Shown one piece after another: positions 24,567 through 32,045 of a DNA stretch of 32,045 bases; the stretch's first letter is position 1, and the number at the start of each line of letters is the position of its first letter. A program made the translations under genes and the position numbers. The stretch is from NCBI GenBank assembly GCA_015296075.1, contig DVDV01000278.1, positions 1 through 32,045 on the forward strand, read 5' to 3'. A model generated the notes under the pieces. The model was not told the DNA's origin, did no database searches, and saw nothing but the letters and a program-made list of their open reading frames with translations. The stretch is from Leptolyngbyaceae cyanobacterium M33_DOE_097 (lineage in GTDB: Bacteria; Cyanobacteriota; Cyanobacteriia; Leptolyngbyales; Leptolyngbyaceae).

Positions 24567-24946
24567 GACTTGGGGCTGTGATAATACAACTTTCACTCAT
24601 TCGTAAATCATCCTAACCTAAAGCACCTTACCCTATAGAATTAAATTTCCTCTGAAAATTGATGCTAAGGCGACGCTTATCGTTTCCGCCATGCGTTTTA
24701 TGGGACTTCTTACTCGAGTTGTCACCAATAAGGTTCTCCCCAAATTCTTTCAAACATGGGGAGAGATAACCGCTATTCAATTTTGCTAAAGCTTAGGAGC
24801 AAAGAATCCCCAAAATTCTTAGGAACGAGAATTTAACAAATCCGCAAACTGTACGGGCAGGTTTGGCAGACCTATCTGCACCCTGTAATGGACTTAACGG
24901 CAAAACCTGCCCCTACCAAACATCGAACTTATTTAGTTTCCATTCT
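24567..24946. other. Intergenic region between rfbB and clpS
   Basis: About 380 bases. It holds the inverted pair described separately, and otherwise no gene. A promoter for clpS is expected on its left side but is not called. Confidence 0.45.
24855..24912. repeat. Inverted repeat GGGCAGGTTT / AAACCTGCCC
   Basis: Perfect 10-base arms (24855-24864 and 24903-24912) around a 38-base loop. The text GTAGGGGCAGGTTTTG on the minus strand resembles dispersed repeats seen in many cyanobacteria. Without a T-tract it is not a clear terminator for rfbB. Confidence 0.6.
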
Positions 24947-26044
24947 TTAGCAGGTTGCGTAAACCTTTTGATAGTAGTCTTGATACTCAGCAGACAGGAG
25001 CGGCTTCCACCAGTCCTGGTTAGCCAGATACCACTCAACCGTTTGGCGCAGACCTGTTTCAACCGTTTGGGCTGGAGTCCAACCCAGGTCTGTCTTGAGC
25101 TTGGTTGCATCGATCGCATAGCGGCGATCGTGGCCAGGACGGTCTTTGACAAAGGTGATCAACTGCTTAGAGGGGCGTACAGGTAAGTTGGGAGCTAACT
25201 CATCCATCAGCTCACACAGTTTGTGAACCAGGTCAATGTTCTTCACTTCATTGTTGCCACCCACGTTGTAGGTTTCACCTGGCTTGCTGCCATGGATCAC
25301 GGCATCGATCGCGCTACAGTGATCGCCCACATACAGCCAATCGCGCACGTTTTGACCATCTCCATAAACGGGTAAAGGCTTGCCCAGTAGAATGTTGATG
25401 CACATTAAAGGAATCAACTTCTCAGGGAAGTGGTAAGGACCATAGTTGTTCGAGCAGTTGGTCATCAGCGTTGGCATGCCATAGGTGTGATAGTAGGCAC
25501 GCACAAGGTGATCGCTCCCCGCTTTAGAAGCCGAATAGGGACTGTTGGGTTGGTAGGGCGTTGTCTCAGTAAATGCTGGATCTTCTGGCCCTAAGCTGCC
25601 ATACACCTCGTCGGTTGAAACGTGGTGAAATAGGAACGAGTCCGGTTGGCCCTTTTCGTTCCAGTGCTGCCGAAAGGCTTCTAACAGCGTGAAAGTACCA
25701 ACAACATTAGTTTGAACAAATGCACCGGGACCCAAAATTGAACGGTCAACGTGTGACTCAGCCGCAAAGTGAACAATCAGATCAATGTTCTCTTCTTTCA
25801 GCAGCCCATCAATTAACGGGCGATCGCAAATATCCCCGTGAACAAATCGGAGATTGGCTTTGCCTTCAAGCGGGGCAATGGTGGCTCGATTCCCTGCGTA
25901 GGTGAGAGCATCTAGCACCACAACGCGATCGCCGGGATACTTGCCACACCAGTGATGGACAAAGTTTGCACCGATAAATCCGGCACCACCCGTCACAATC
26001 AGGTTACGGGATTTTCGTTCTAAAGCAGGGGTGTTGATTGACAT
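24947..26044 (-). CDS. rfbB: dTDP-glucose 4,6-dehydratase
   Basis: A 365-residue short-chain dehydrogenase/reductase (RmlB) that makes dTDP-4-keto-6-deoxyglucose. The Rossmann motif GGAGFIG is at 19-25, the STDEVYG motif at 143-149 and the catalytic Tyr170-x3-Lys174 in PYSASK. The WxxxL-containing C-terminus and VKDRPGHDRRYAID are also typical. It is the last gene of a minus-strand operon (rfbC-rfbA-glycosyltransferase-rfbB) for deoxysugar, probably rhamnose, in surface polysaccharide. No rfbD gene is present here. Confidence 0.95.
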   Translation of the reverse strand: MSINTPALERKSRNLIVTGGAGFIGANFVHHWCGKYPGDRVVVLDALTYAGNRATIAPLEGKANLRFVHGDICDRPLIDGLLKEENIDLIVHFAAESHVDRSILGPGAFVQTNVVGTFTLLEAFRQHWNEKGQPDSFLFHHVSTDEVYGSLGPEDPAFTETTPYQPNSPYSASKAGSDHLVRAYYHTYGMPTLMTNCSNNYGPYHFPEKLIPLMCINILLGKPLPVYGDGQNVRDWLYVGDHCSAIDAVIHGSKPGETYNVGGNNEVKNIDLVHKLCELMDELAPNLPVRPSKQLITFVKDRPGHDRRYAIDATKLKTDLGWTPAQTVETGLRQTVEWYLANQDWWKPLLSAEYQDYYQKVYATC

Positions 26045-26106
26045 AAGGGGACAACAATAAAGAACAAAAGGACAAAAAGGAAACAGGTAAATACAAACTA
26101 GGCAAC

Positions 26107-27417
26107 TTAAATAGAGCCTTGAGCGAGGACTGAAACACCCTCTAACCGTTTTTGGGCGATCGCTTCATAGTATTGCTGCACAATTTGTTCAGCTTTGCGC
26201 GACCAGACAAAACTACGGGCGCGATTAACAGAAGCCGCAGCCAGCTGTTGACGTACTTCAGGTTGTTCAACCAGCAATGCAATTTTTTCTGCAACTTGGT
26301 GAATGACATACTCGCGAGAGTGCGGCTCAATCCGAAATCCTGTCTGGTCTGTCACGTATTCACCAATACCGCCGTTGTTCACAACAATACAGGGCAAACC
26401 GCAGGCCATCGCTTCCATGACGACGGCACCACCAAACTCACGGATTGACGGAAAACAGAAAATATCCGCCGTTGCATAGTGATTAATCGTCTCATCGGGT
26501 TTCACCCAACCTGCAAAATGGACGGTGTCTTCCAGATTGAGCCGCTTTACTTGTTGCTCAAGGGCGGCCCGCTCTGACCCATCACCCACAATAGTGAACC
26601 GCAGCTTTTGGCGAATGCCCTCATCCACACGAGCAATTGCATCGATCGCAATATCCGCACATTTATAAGGCACCAGTCGGCCAACAAACAACAAATTCAC
26701 GCGATCGTCGGTTCTGGACGGTTTAGGGTGATGAAAGAACGTATCGAGAATGCCATTTTCATAGACCAGTTCCATGCGGTCGCCGGCGATCGCGAACATC
26801 TCTTTCAAGTCGTTATAGGTGTATGTCGAACCCGCAAGTACTTTGTCAGCTTTGCGATAGGTTTCAACATAACCAGGAATCAGCCACCGCCCGACTGCTC
26901 GCAAGAAGTTTAGTCCTGCAAACTCTGCCTTTGCTTTCTCCTGAAAACCGGGTGGAAAGGGCACCCCTCCATTCACTGGCCCTAAAACAAATGGCACTGA
27001 GCGGCAAGCCTTCACCATCTTGGATGGATAGCGTGGCATCATCGGAGTCACGACATGCACAACATCAAACTCTCCCGCGAGAACCTGATCCTTAAATGCT
27101 CCGTAAACCTTCTGATTAAATTCCTCGTAAATCGGGTAAGACAGAGTGTGGTAAAGTGGCCAAATTGTCCGCTTACCTCCAACTAGCGTCTTCACAACAC
27201 CGTAATAGCGTTGAAGTAGATTGCTTTCAGAGATGTAATGGATTTTGGCGGTTGGATGATGTTTTTCTAACCCCTGTTGATTGCGTGCATGTGTCACAAG
27301 CGTGACATCAACCAGGTGACTTAAGGTTTCATAGAGTCGATAAGCAACCAGAGGTACGGATGGCCACTCAGGATTACATTGCTCGGCAATGAGTAGCACT
27401 CGCAATTTTTTGCCCAT
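26107..27417 (-). CDS. GT4-family glycosyltransferase
   Basis: A 436-residue GT-B enzyme, likely transferring a sugar from a nucleotide donor to a polysaccharide or lipid acceptor at the inner membrane. The N-terminal half has VLLIAEQCNPEWPSVPLVAYRLYE, and the C-terminal half has the GT4 signature: LLFVGRLVPYKCADIAIDA, FTIVGDGSERAALEQQ and the E-x7-E motif of EFGGAVVMEAMACGLP. Its place between rfbA and rfbB suggests it acts on the sugar made by the operon. Gaps of 65 and 62 bases to its neighbours fit one transcript. Confidence 0.92.
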   Translation of the reverse strand: MGKKLRVLLIAEQCNPEWPSVPLVAYRLYETLSHLVDVTLVTHARNQQGLEKHHPTAKIHYISESNLLQRYYGVVKTLVGGKRTIWPLYHTLSYPIYEEFNQKVYGAFKDQVLAGEFDVVHVVTPMMPRYPSKMVKACRSVPFVLGPVNGGVPFPPGFQEKAKAEFAGLNFLRAVGRWLIPGYVETYRKADKVLAGSTYTYNDLKEMFAIAGDRMELVYENGILDTFFHHPKPSRTDDRVNLLFVGRLVPYKCADIAIDAIARVDEGIRQKLRFTIVGDGSERAALEQQVKRLNLEDTVHFAGWVKPDETINHYATADIFCFPSIREFGGAVVMEAMACGLPCIVVNNGGIGEYVTDQTGFRIEPHSREYVIHQVAEKIALLVEQPEVRQQLAAASVNRARSFVWSRKAEQIVQQYYEAIAQKRLEGVSVLAQGSI

Positions 27418-27482
27418 TCATTTGCTCCTTGCCTATCTGTTTAGTCTCATGTGCTAGATAGTATTCACTCTCTAAGCCAAAA

Positions 27483-28559
27483 CTAAACTAATTCCACCTG
27501 GCAATCGTCTCCAATCATAAATCTCAGAGCTTTAGGGCGATGAGGCGCGGCTTTCAGATGGGCGCGTTGACCAATCACACTGTCTACAATGCGCTGGTGG
27601 ATACCAGAAATTTGTGCGCCTTGCAGCACCACGCTATGTTCTAAGTCCACATCGGTTAAGCTAACTTGATCGGCCACACTGCTATAGGGGCCAATAAAGC
27701 AATTCTCAAGATGACAGTTTTTGCCAATCGTGACCGGGCCACGCACTGTGCAATTGATCAGACGAGAACCTTCACCAATTTGAACGCGCCCTGAAATTTG
27801 GGTTTTCTCATCCAGGTCGCCAGCTATCTTAGGGTTCACCAGGCAAGTGTCTAGAATGATCTGATTAGCGCTAAGCAGATCGTCTTTTTTCCCGGTATCG
27901 AGCCACCAACCTTCAATTTGACGGGCTTCAACGTGGTTTTGATGGTCGATCAGGTTTTGAATCGCATCGGTAATTTCTAACTCACCCCGGGCCGATGGTT
28001 GAATGCGATCGATCGCATCGTGAATCACTTGGTTAAAGAAGTAGATCCCAACCAGAGCCAAATTGGAAGGAGGAACTTTCGGCTTTTCAACCAGGCGCAG
28101 TACCTTGCCTTGAGCATCGACCTCAGCCACCCCAAACGAAGTCGGGTTTGGCACGGGACGCAACATGATCAGTGCATCCATGTGCTGTTCTTTGAAGTTG
28201 GTCAGCAGCGGGTTGAGCGTATCTTGAATCAAGTTGTCACCCAAGTACATCACAAATGGCGAGTCACCCAAAAAGGGTCGGGCTATCTTGACAGCGTGAG
28301 CCAGACCAGCTGGTTTGTCTTGCAGAATGTAGGTGATATTGGCACCAAATAGCTCGCCATTCCCCGTTTTGGTTTTGACTTCTTCCCCCGTTTCAGGGCT
28401 GATGATGATACCAATGTCGGTAATCCCAGCTGCAACGATGGATTCAATGCCGTACCAGAGAATTGGCTTGTTAGCGACAGGAACTAACTGCTTCGCACCT
28501 GTGTAGGTGAGAGGGCGTAAACGAGTACCTTTACCGCCGCTGAGAATGATTGCTTTCAT
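27483..28559 (-). CDS. rfbA: Glucose-1-phosphate thymidylyltransferase, long form
   Basis: A 358-residue nucleotidyltransferase (RmlA) making dTDP-glucose. The N-terminal pyrophosphorylase signature GGKGTRLRPLT is at residues 9-19, with the LGDNLIQ metal motif. The extra C-terminal left-handed beta-helix (about 250-350, hexad repeats such as INCTVRGPVTIGKNCHLENC) makes this the long type (about 355 residues). It lies 23 bases after rfbC and 65 before the glycosyltransferase gene. Confidence 0.94.
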   Translation of the reverse strand: MKAIILSGGKGTRLRPLTYTGAKQLVPVANKPILWYGIESIVAAGITDIGIIISPETGEEVKTKTGNGELFGANITYILQDKPAGLAHAVKIARPFLGDSPFVMYLGDNLIQDTLNPLLTNFKEQHMDALIMLRPVPNPTSFGVAEVDAQGKVLRLVEKPKVPPSNLALVGIYFFNQVIHDAIDRIQPSARGELEITDAIQNLIDHQNHVEARQIEGWWLDTGKKDDLLSANQIILDTCLVNPKIAGDLDEKTQISGRVQIGEGSRLINCTVRGPVTIGKNCHLENCFIGPYSSVADQVSLTDVDLEHSVVLQGAQISGIHQRIVDSVIGQRAHLKAAPHRPKALRFMIGDDCQVELV

Positions 28560-28582
28560 AAGAGGGTTAAATATAAGGTGGG

Positions 28583-29128
28583 TTAGGGATAGACTTCAGC
28601 CTGTTTAAGCGGTACACCCGCTTCGTCTTTGGGAGAAAGAATCGGTTCGCCATCAACATTCCACGCGATCGCCAAATCGGGATCATTCCACAAGATTGAC
28701 CGCTCGTACTGAGGGGCATAAAAGTCTGTGGCTTTATACAGCACTTCGGCCACATCAGAAGTGACCACGAAACCATGGGCAAATCCGGCAGGTACCCATA
28801 GCATCCGCTTGTTTTCGGCGCTGAGTTCGCAACTGATCCACTGCCCAAAGGTCGGAGAACTACGGCGAATATCAACCGCCACATCCAATATTGTTCCCAC
28901 GATCGCTCGAACTAACTTGCCTTGGGCTTGCTGAATCTGATAATGCAAACCTCGTAGAACATTTTTGCCAGAGCGGGAGTGATTGTCTTGCACAAACTGT
29001 TGAGTAATCCCTGCTTTTTCGGCAAACGCACGCTCGTTGTAGCTCTCCATAAAAAAACCTCGATCGTCACCAAAAACGCGAGGCTCAATAATTAATACGT
29101 CAGGGATTTCTGTTGGAATAACATTCAT
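28583..29128 (-). CDS. rfbC: dTDP-4-dehydrorhamnose 3,5-epimerase
   Basis: A 181-residue cupin enzyme (RmlC). Family motifs are RGFFMESYNERAF, VLRGLHYQ with the catalytic His, DVAVDIRRSSPTFG, and WVPAGFAHGFVV. The frame is open to a TTG at 29155, but the ATG at 29128, with GAGGAA 7 bases before it, fits the family start. First gene of the rfb operon. Confidence 0.95.
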   Translation of the reverse strand: MNVIPTEIPDVLIIEPRVFGDDRGFFMESYNERAFAEKAGITQQFVQDNHSRSGKNVLRGLHYQIQQAQGKLVRAIVGTILDVAVDIRRSSPTFGQWISCELSAENKRMLWVPAGFAHGFVVTSDVAEVLYKATDFYAPQYERSILWNDPDLAIAWNVDGEPILSPKDEAGVPLKQAEVYP

Positions 29129-29805
29129 CAATAGTTCCTCACCACTTACACCCAATCACTCAAAAAAATGTCCAGTTTCACAAAATATAGCTTTGGTCTA
29201 AACCAATATAAAAGGTCAATGGAGCAAATCTGTTCCAAAAGAAGTGACGGCCGAAAGAGCGATCGCTGAACTGATAGTGAGAGCGCCAGAAAAACCAGCA
29301 GCACTAATGCAGAGGCTTAATTGAACGTAGGAACCCAGTTTGCGCTTTGCTACAGGCGCTTGTGAAGCATACCAAGCGTCTTTATAACTTAATTGCCGTT
29401 CTCTCTCCAAGTATGCTTCTCTGGCTTCACCAAAATATCAAGCCCACTCTAACTTCTATAAAGGCAGAAAATCCTTTGGCGCTTCAGGCTTTGTCTATGC
29501 AGCGTGGCTCAGTGACCCAGCTTCAGGTTTACAAAGTTTTGAAGAAGCAGGTAAAGAACGTGACATGAAAACAGTAGGCGTATACGTAGAGCGTAGACTC
29601 TGATCAAGAGGAAAATTGTTGGCAAAGGGCAATGCAAGCTTTGGCCATTTCTGCAAAAAGCAAGCTCTCAAACCGAAACAGGCGTAACAGACTAGCTTCA
29701 GTGATTATTTCTTGTAGATGATCTGCTCCTACAAAGCCTCTATTAGCTCACCGCGATCGCGAGGGAGTTGAAGAGCCTGTCATGATTTAACTGCGAAAAC
29801 TCTGC
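29129..29805. other. Long intergenic region with open-frame remnants
   Basis: About 680 bases. Next to rfbC a near-palindrome TTGGT-CTAA-ACCAA (29193-29206) may be an operator. On the minus strand an open frame at about 29216-29431 reads without an ATG start (a TTG at 29410 exists). On the plus strand an open frame at 29388-29603 reads without any ATG in its first two thirds. Both have coding-like amino-acid content and neither has a ribosome site, so I think of them as relics or chance; no family recognised. Confidence 0.4.
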
Positions 29806-30267
29806 TTAAGGATTTGGTTCGGTGGCTTGATCGTAACTACGGTAGGCCCGTTGGTAATGCCCTAAGCGATGCAACGCAACCCCATGAAACAACCAAGCTT
29901 CTTGATTGTTAGGGTCGATCGCGATCGCTCGCGCACAACTTGCTAAGGCCGCCTCATATTGCTGCAAGTAGATCAATACCACCCCTCGAAACACCCAGGC
30001 ATCTGTGGCTTCAGGATTACAAGCAATGGCCTGATCAAAACTTTCTAGGGCGGCTGCATAGAGTTTTTGGTTGGCAAGACTTTCCCCTTGGTGATACCAA
30101 TTGGCATAGACATCTGCGGAAGCTGACTCGTGCAATTGCGGCGGAGCCGCAACATTTTGCACTGGATAAATTTCAGTGACTTGAGTTTTACGCCGTGCCA
30201 ATAACAACAGAGGTTTCAAAATTCCCCAACGGGAATTAGGGTGAAATGACTGACCAGAATGCATCAT
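29806..30267 (-). CDS. TPR-repeat protein
   Basis: About 153 residues with three tetratricopeptide repeats in the C-terminal part: WYHQGESLANQKLYAAALES, WVFRGVVLIYLQQYEAALAS and WLFHGVALHRLGHYQRAYRS, each with the typical A/G-x3-hydrophobic helix pair and the NPxxxxAW link. The N-terminal 50 residues have LKPLLLLARRK, a short hydrophobic stretch. TPR domains mediate protein contacts; the partner is unknown. The frame extends to a start at 30360, but the Met pair at codon 32-33 (30267) leaves out a stretch with no homology and is preferred; no clear ribosome site at either. Confidence 0.78.
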   Translation of the reverse strand: MMHSGQSFHPNSRWGILKPLLLLARRKTQVTEIYPVQNVAAPPQLHESASADVYANWYHQGESLANQKLYAAALESFDQAIACNPEATDAWVFRGVVLIYLQQYEAALASCARAIAIDPNNQEAWLFHGVALHRLGHYQRAYRSYDQATEPNP

Positions 30268-30690
30268 AGACGCTTGATACTCAAAATGATTTGACGACCT
30301 AGAAAGTCGAGATGGCTTTGCTAGACACAGATCGTTAGGGCACCCCTTGAGCGGTTGCACCGTCCAGAGGAGTCCAAGTCATGCTTGCAACGCTGTGAAA
30401 ACATGAAAGTGGCGTACCCCACGCCTGAAACAGACAAAATATTTCAATCTAAAAAACAAATGATTTGTTAACTGGTATTTTTTATGGCAAAAGAGTCCTT
30501 TGGATCGCAGAGTTATAAAACTCACATGCGATTTCATTGCCTTATTGTTATATCTTGACAGGATTAGGATGCACTCGGTTGGGACAAGCCATTCAAAACG
30601 GTTAATTTTTGTATAAGTCGGAAAACGATTCATTTCACAAACTACCTATCAGTCAGGTAAAGCAAGGCTACGAACACAGACGGAGAGGTT
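30268..30690. other. Divergent intergenic region before ddl
   Basis: About 420 AT-rich bases containing the ddl promoter and perhaps the TPR promoter. The open frame at 30379-30633 looks like chance. No RNA gene recognised. Confidence 0.45.
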
Positions 30691-31767
30691 ATGACAAAGC
30701 TAAGAGTCGGGTTATTGTTTGGGGGGCGATCAGGTGAGCATGAAGTGTCGATTCGTTCGGCGGGAGCGATCGCGCGTGCTTTGCTGACCGATGCCAACTA
30801 TGACAAATACGAGTTGTTGCCGTTCTACATTCAAAAGAATGGTGACTGGGTTGGCGGGGCGATCGCCCAATCAGTACTCGACTCTGCAACCGCGCTCCAG
30901 GTAGAAGCAACCGATAACCGGGCGACCCGATGGCAGTTTCCCCCCGAAGCGGCTGATGTCGAGGTGTGGTTTCCCATCCTGCATGGCCCAAACGGTGAAG
31001 ATGGCTCGGTTCAGGGTTTATTGCAGCTGATGCAAGTGCCTTTTGTTGGCTCTGGTGTTTTGGGTTCTGCGATCGGCATGGACAAGCTTGCTATGAAGAT
31101 GGCTTATGCGGAGGCGGGTTTACCCCAAGTGCGTTACAGAGCCATTACTCGCGCTCAAATCTGGTCAAACCCTTGCGTCTTTCCGAAGTTATGCGACGAA
31201 ATTGAGGCTGCGTTGGGCTATCCCTGCTTTGTGAAGCCTGCCAATCTTGGTTCCTCCGTGGGTATTTCGAAGGTCCGCAATCGGGCGCAACTCGAAGCGG
31301 CTCTGGATAGTGCAGCGAGTTACGATCGCCGCATTATTATTGAGGCAGGTGTAACCGCGCGGGAAGTCGAGTGTTCGGTTTTAGGTAATGACAATCCCCA
31401 AGCTTCGGTTGTTGGCGAAATTACTTACCAGAGCGACTTCTACGACTACGAGACAAAATACACTGAAGGCCGCGCAGACTTAATTATTCCAGCCGATCTG
31501 CCGGAAGCAATTCGCGAAAAAATTCGAGAAACAGCGATCAAAGCGTTTGCGGCAATTGACTGTGCAGGGCTAGCCAGGGTTGACTTTTTCTATGTCGAAG
31601 CAACGGGCGAAGTCTTGATCAACGAAATCAACACGCTGCCAGGGTTTACCTCTACCAGTATGTATCCGCAACTGTGGGCAGCAAGCGGTGTTTCTTTCCC
31701 AGAATTAGTGGATCGGTTGGTGCAATTGGCAATCGAACGAGCCACCGGCGCAAGACAACCTGAGTAG
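30691..31767 (+). CDS. ddl: D-alanine--D-alanine ligase
   Basis: A 358-residue ATP-grasp enzyme making the D-Ala-D-Ala dipeptide of peptidoglycan, in the cytoplasm. Motifs: [14 protein letters not shown] (start), [15 protein letters not shown], the ATP-binding [16 protein letters not shown], and [18 protein letters not shown] with the Mg-binding Glu and Asn. GGAGAGG precedes the ATG at 30691. Length fits the DdlA type. The stop lies 139 bases before the right terminal repeat. Confidence 0.96.
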   Translation: MTKLRVGLLFGGRSGEHEVSIRSAGAIARALLTDANYDKYELLPFYIQKNGDWVGGAIAQSVLDSATALQVEATDNRATRWQFPPEAADVEVWFPILHGPNGEDGSVQGLLQLMQVPFVGSGVLGSAIGMDKLAMKMAYAEAGLPQVRYRAITRAQIWSNPCVFPKLCDEIEAALGYPCFVKPANLGSSVGISKVRNRAQLEAALDSAASYDRRIIIEAGVTAREVECSVLGNDNPQASVVGEITYQSDFYDYETKYTEGRADLIIPADLPEAIREKIRETAIKAFAAIDCAGLARVDFFYVEATGEVLINEINTLPGFTSTSMYPQLWAASGVSFPELVDRLVQLAIERATGARQPE

Positions 31768-31906
31768 TTGCGAGGCTCGGCTCCGCCCTGTATTAGCGCG
31801 AGTTTTTAGAACTGGGCGAAACTTCGTCCAATGAGAATTTGGTGTTTTTTAGGCTTTGAGCAGTTGTCTACCATTGGTAGCAAACATCTTTTTCAAAAGG
31901 TTAGGC

Positions 31907-32045
31907 CAGCAATTCTCATTTTGAAACATTTGTACTGAAGTCAGAGCCTCTAAAGGCTTGTGCGCTCAATTTTATGAACGGCAGAATGGGTATTCCAGCC
32001 ATTGATAGCTGTTCAAAATGAATATTTTTGTGAGAATTATTCTCA
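31907..32045. repeat. Right copy of 139-bp exact inverted terminal repeat
   Basis: Reverse complement of bases 1-139. The boundary at 31906/31907 marks where the copies part. It carries the same Fur-like palindrome at its outer tip (32031-32045). A short open stretch in the repeat (31922-32008 region) ends in a stop but resembles no known protein. Confidence 0.95.

Noticed and set aside
30379-30633. 84-codon minus-strand frame before ddl
   Set aside because: AT-rich with a non-protein-like composition, overlaps the expected ddl promoter.
31768-31830. Terminator after ddl
   Set aside because: Only short arms near CTCG / CGAG before a T-run; too weak to call.
1-32045. tRNA genes and CRISPR arrays
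   Set aside because: Intergenic regions were read for tRNA-like cloverleaf ends and for regularly spaced repeats; none was found.

Overview
The window is chromosomal DNA of a cyanobacterium, most likely a filamentous non-heterocystous type such as a Leptolyngbya relative. The genus is an inference from gene content. The supporting signs are many HIP1 octamers (GCGATCGC), a CrtR-type carotenoid hydroxylase, the ntcB-cnaT nitrate-assimilation regulator pair, an InrS-like nickel sensor, a COP23-domain protein and a Ser/Thr kinase with the cyanobacterial HRDIAPDN loop. Most genes are ordinary core or accessory functions. No rRNA, tRNA, CRISPR array or complete transposase gene was seen.

The first and last 139 bases are exact reverse complements of each other. 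Each outer tip carries a Fur-like palindrome. This looks like a contig that ends inside two inverted copies of one repeat, possibly an insertion sequence end. The left copy runs into a PAS/GAF sensor histidine kinase whose N-terminus looks cut off.

Layout: 0.1-2.7 kb hybrid PAS-GAF histidine kinase. 2.9-4.75 kb bioB followed by an MpaB-like oxygenase family gene. 4.8-7.2 kb accessory patch: a membrane protein, an antitoxin/PIN pair, and a DUF433/DUF5615 pair. 7.2-9.8 kb a TetR regulator and two tandem paralogous proteins of unknown function, only the first with a signal peptide. 10.1-14.3 kb a short GspF/PilC-like protein, bioD, a large Ser/Thr kinase and a YqeY-type protein. 14.7-18.3 kb prs, crtR and a COP23 protein. 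18.7-21.4 kb ntcB, cnaT and a VOC protein. 21.5-24.6 kb an HtrA protease, a CsoR/InrS regulator, a small membrane protein, DUF2103 and clpS. 24.9-29.1 kb a minus-strand dTDP-sugar operon (rfbC-rfbA-glycosyltransferase-rfbB). 29.8-31.8 kb a TPR protein and ddl.

Three regulatory patterns stand out. A 47-bp direct repeat with an 18-bp identical TetR-like operator core lies before the DUF433/DUF5615 module and again in the tetR promoter. A perfect T-N11-A dyad lies upstream of ntcB. A 17-bp palindrome lies upstream of bioB. Of these, the TetR-operator/toxin-antitoxin arrangement and the tandem unknown paralogs are the most likely places for something undescribed; nothing in the window proves a new system.
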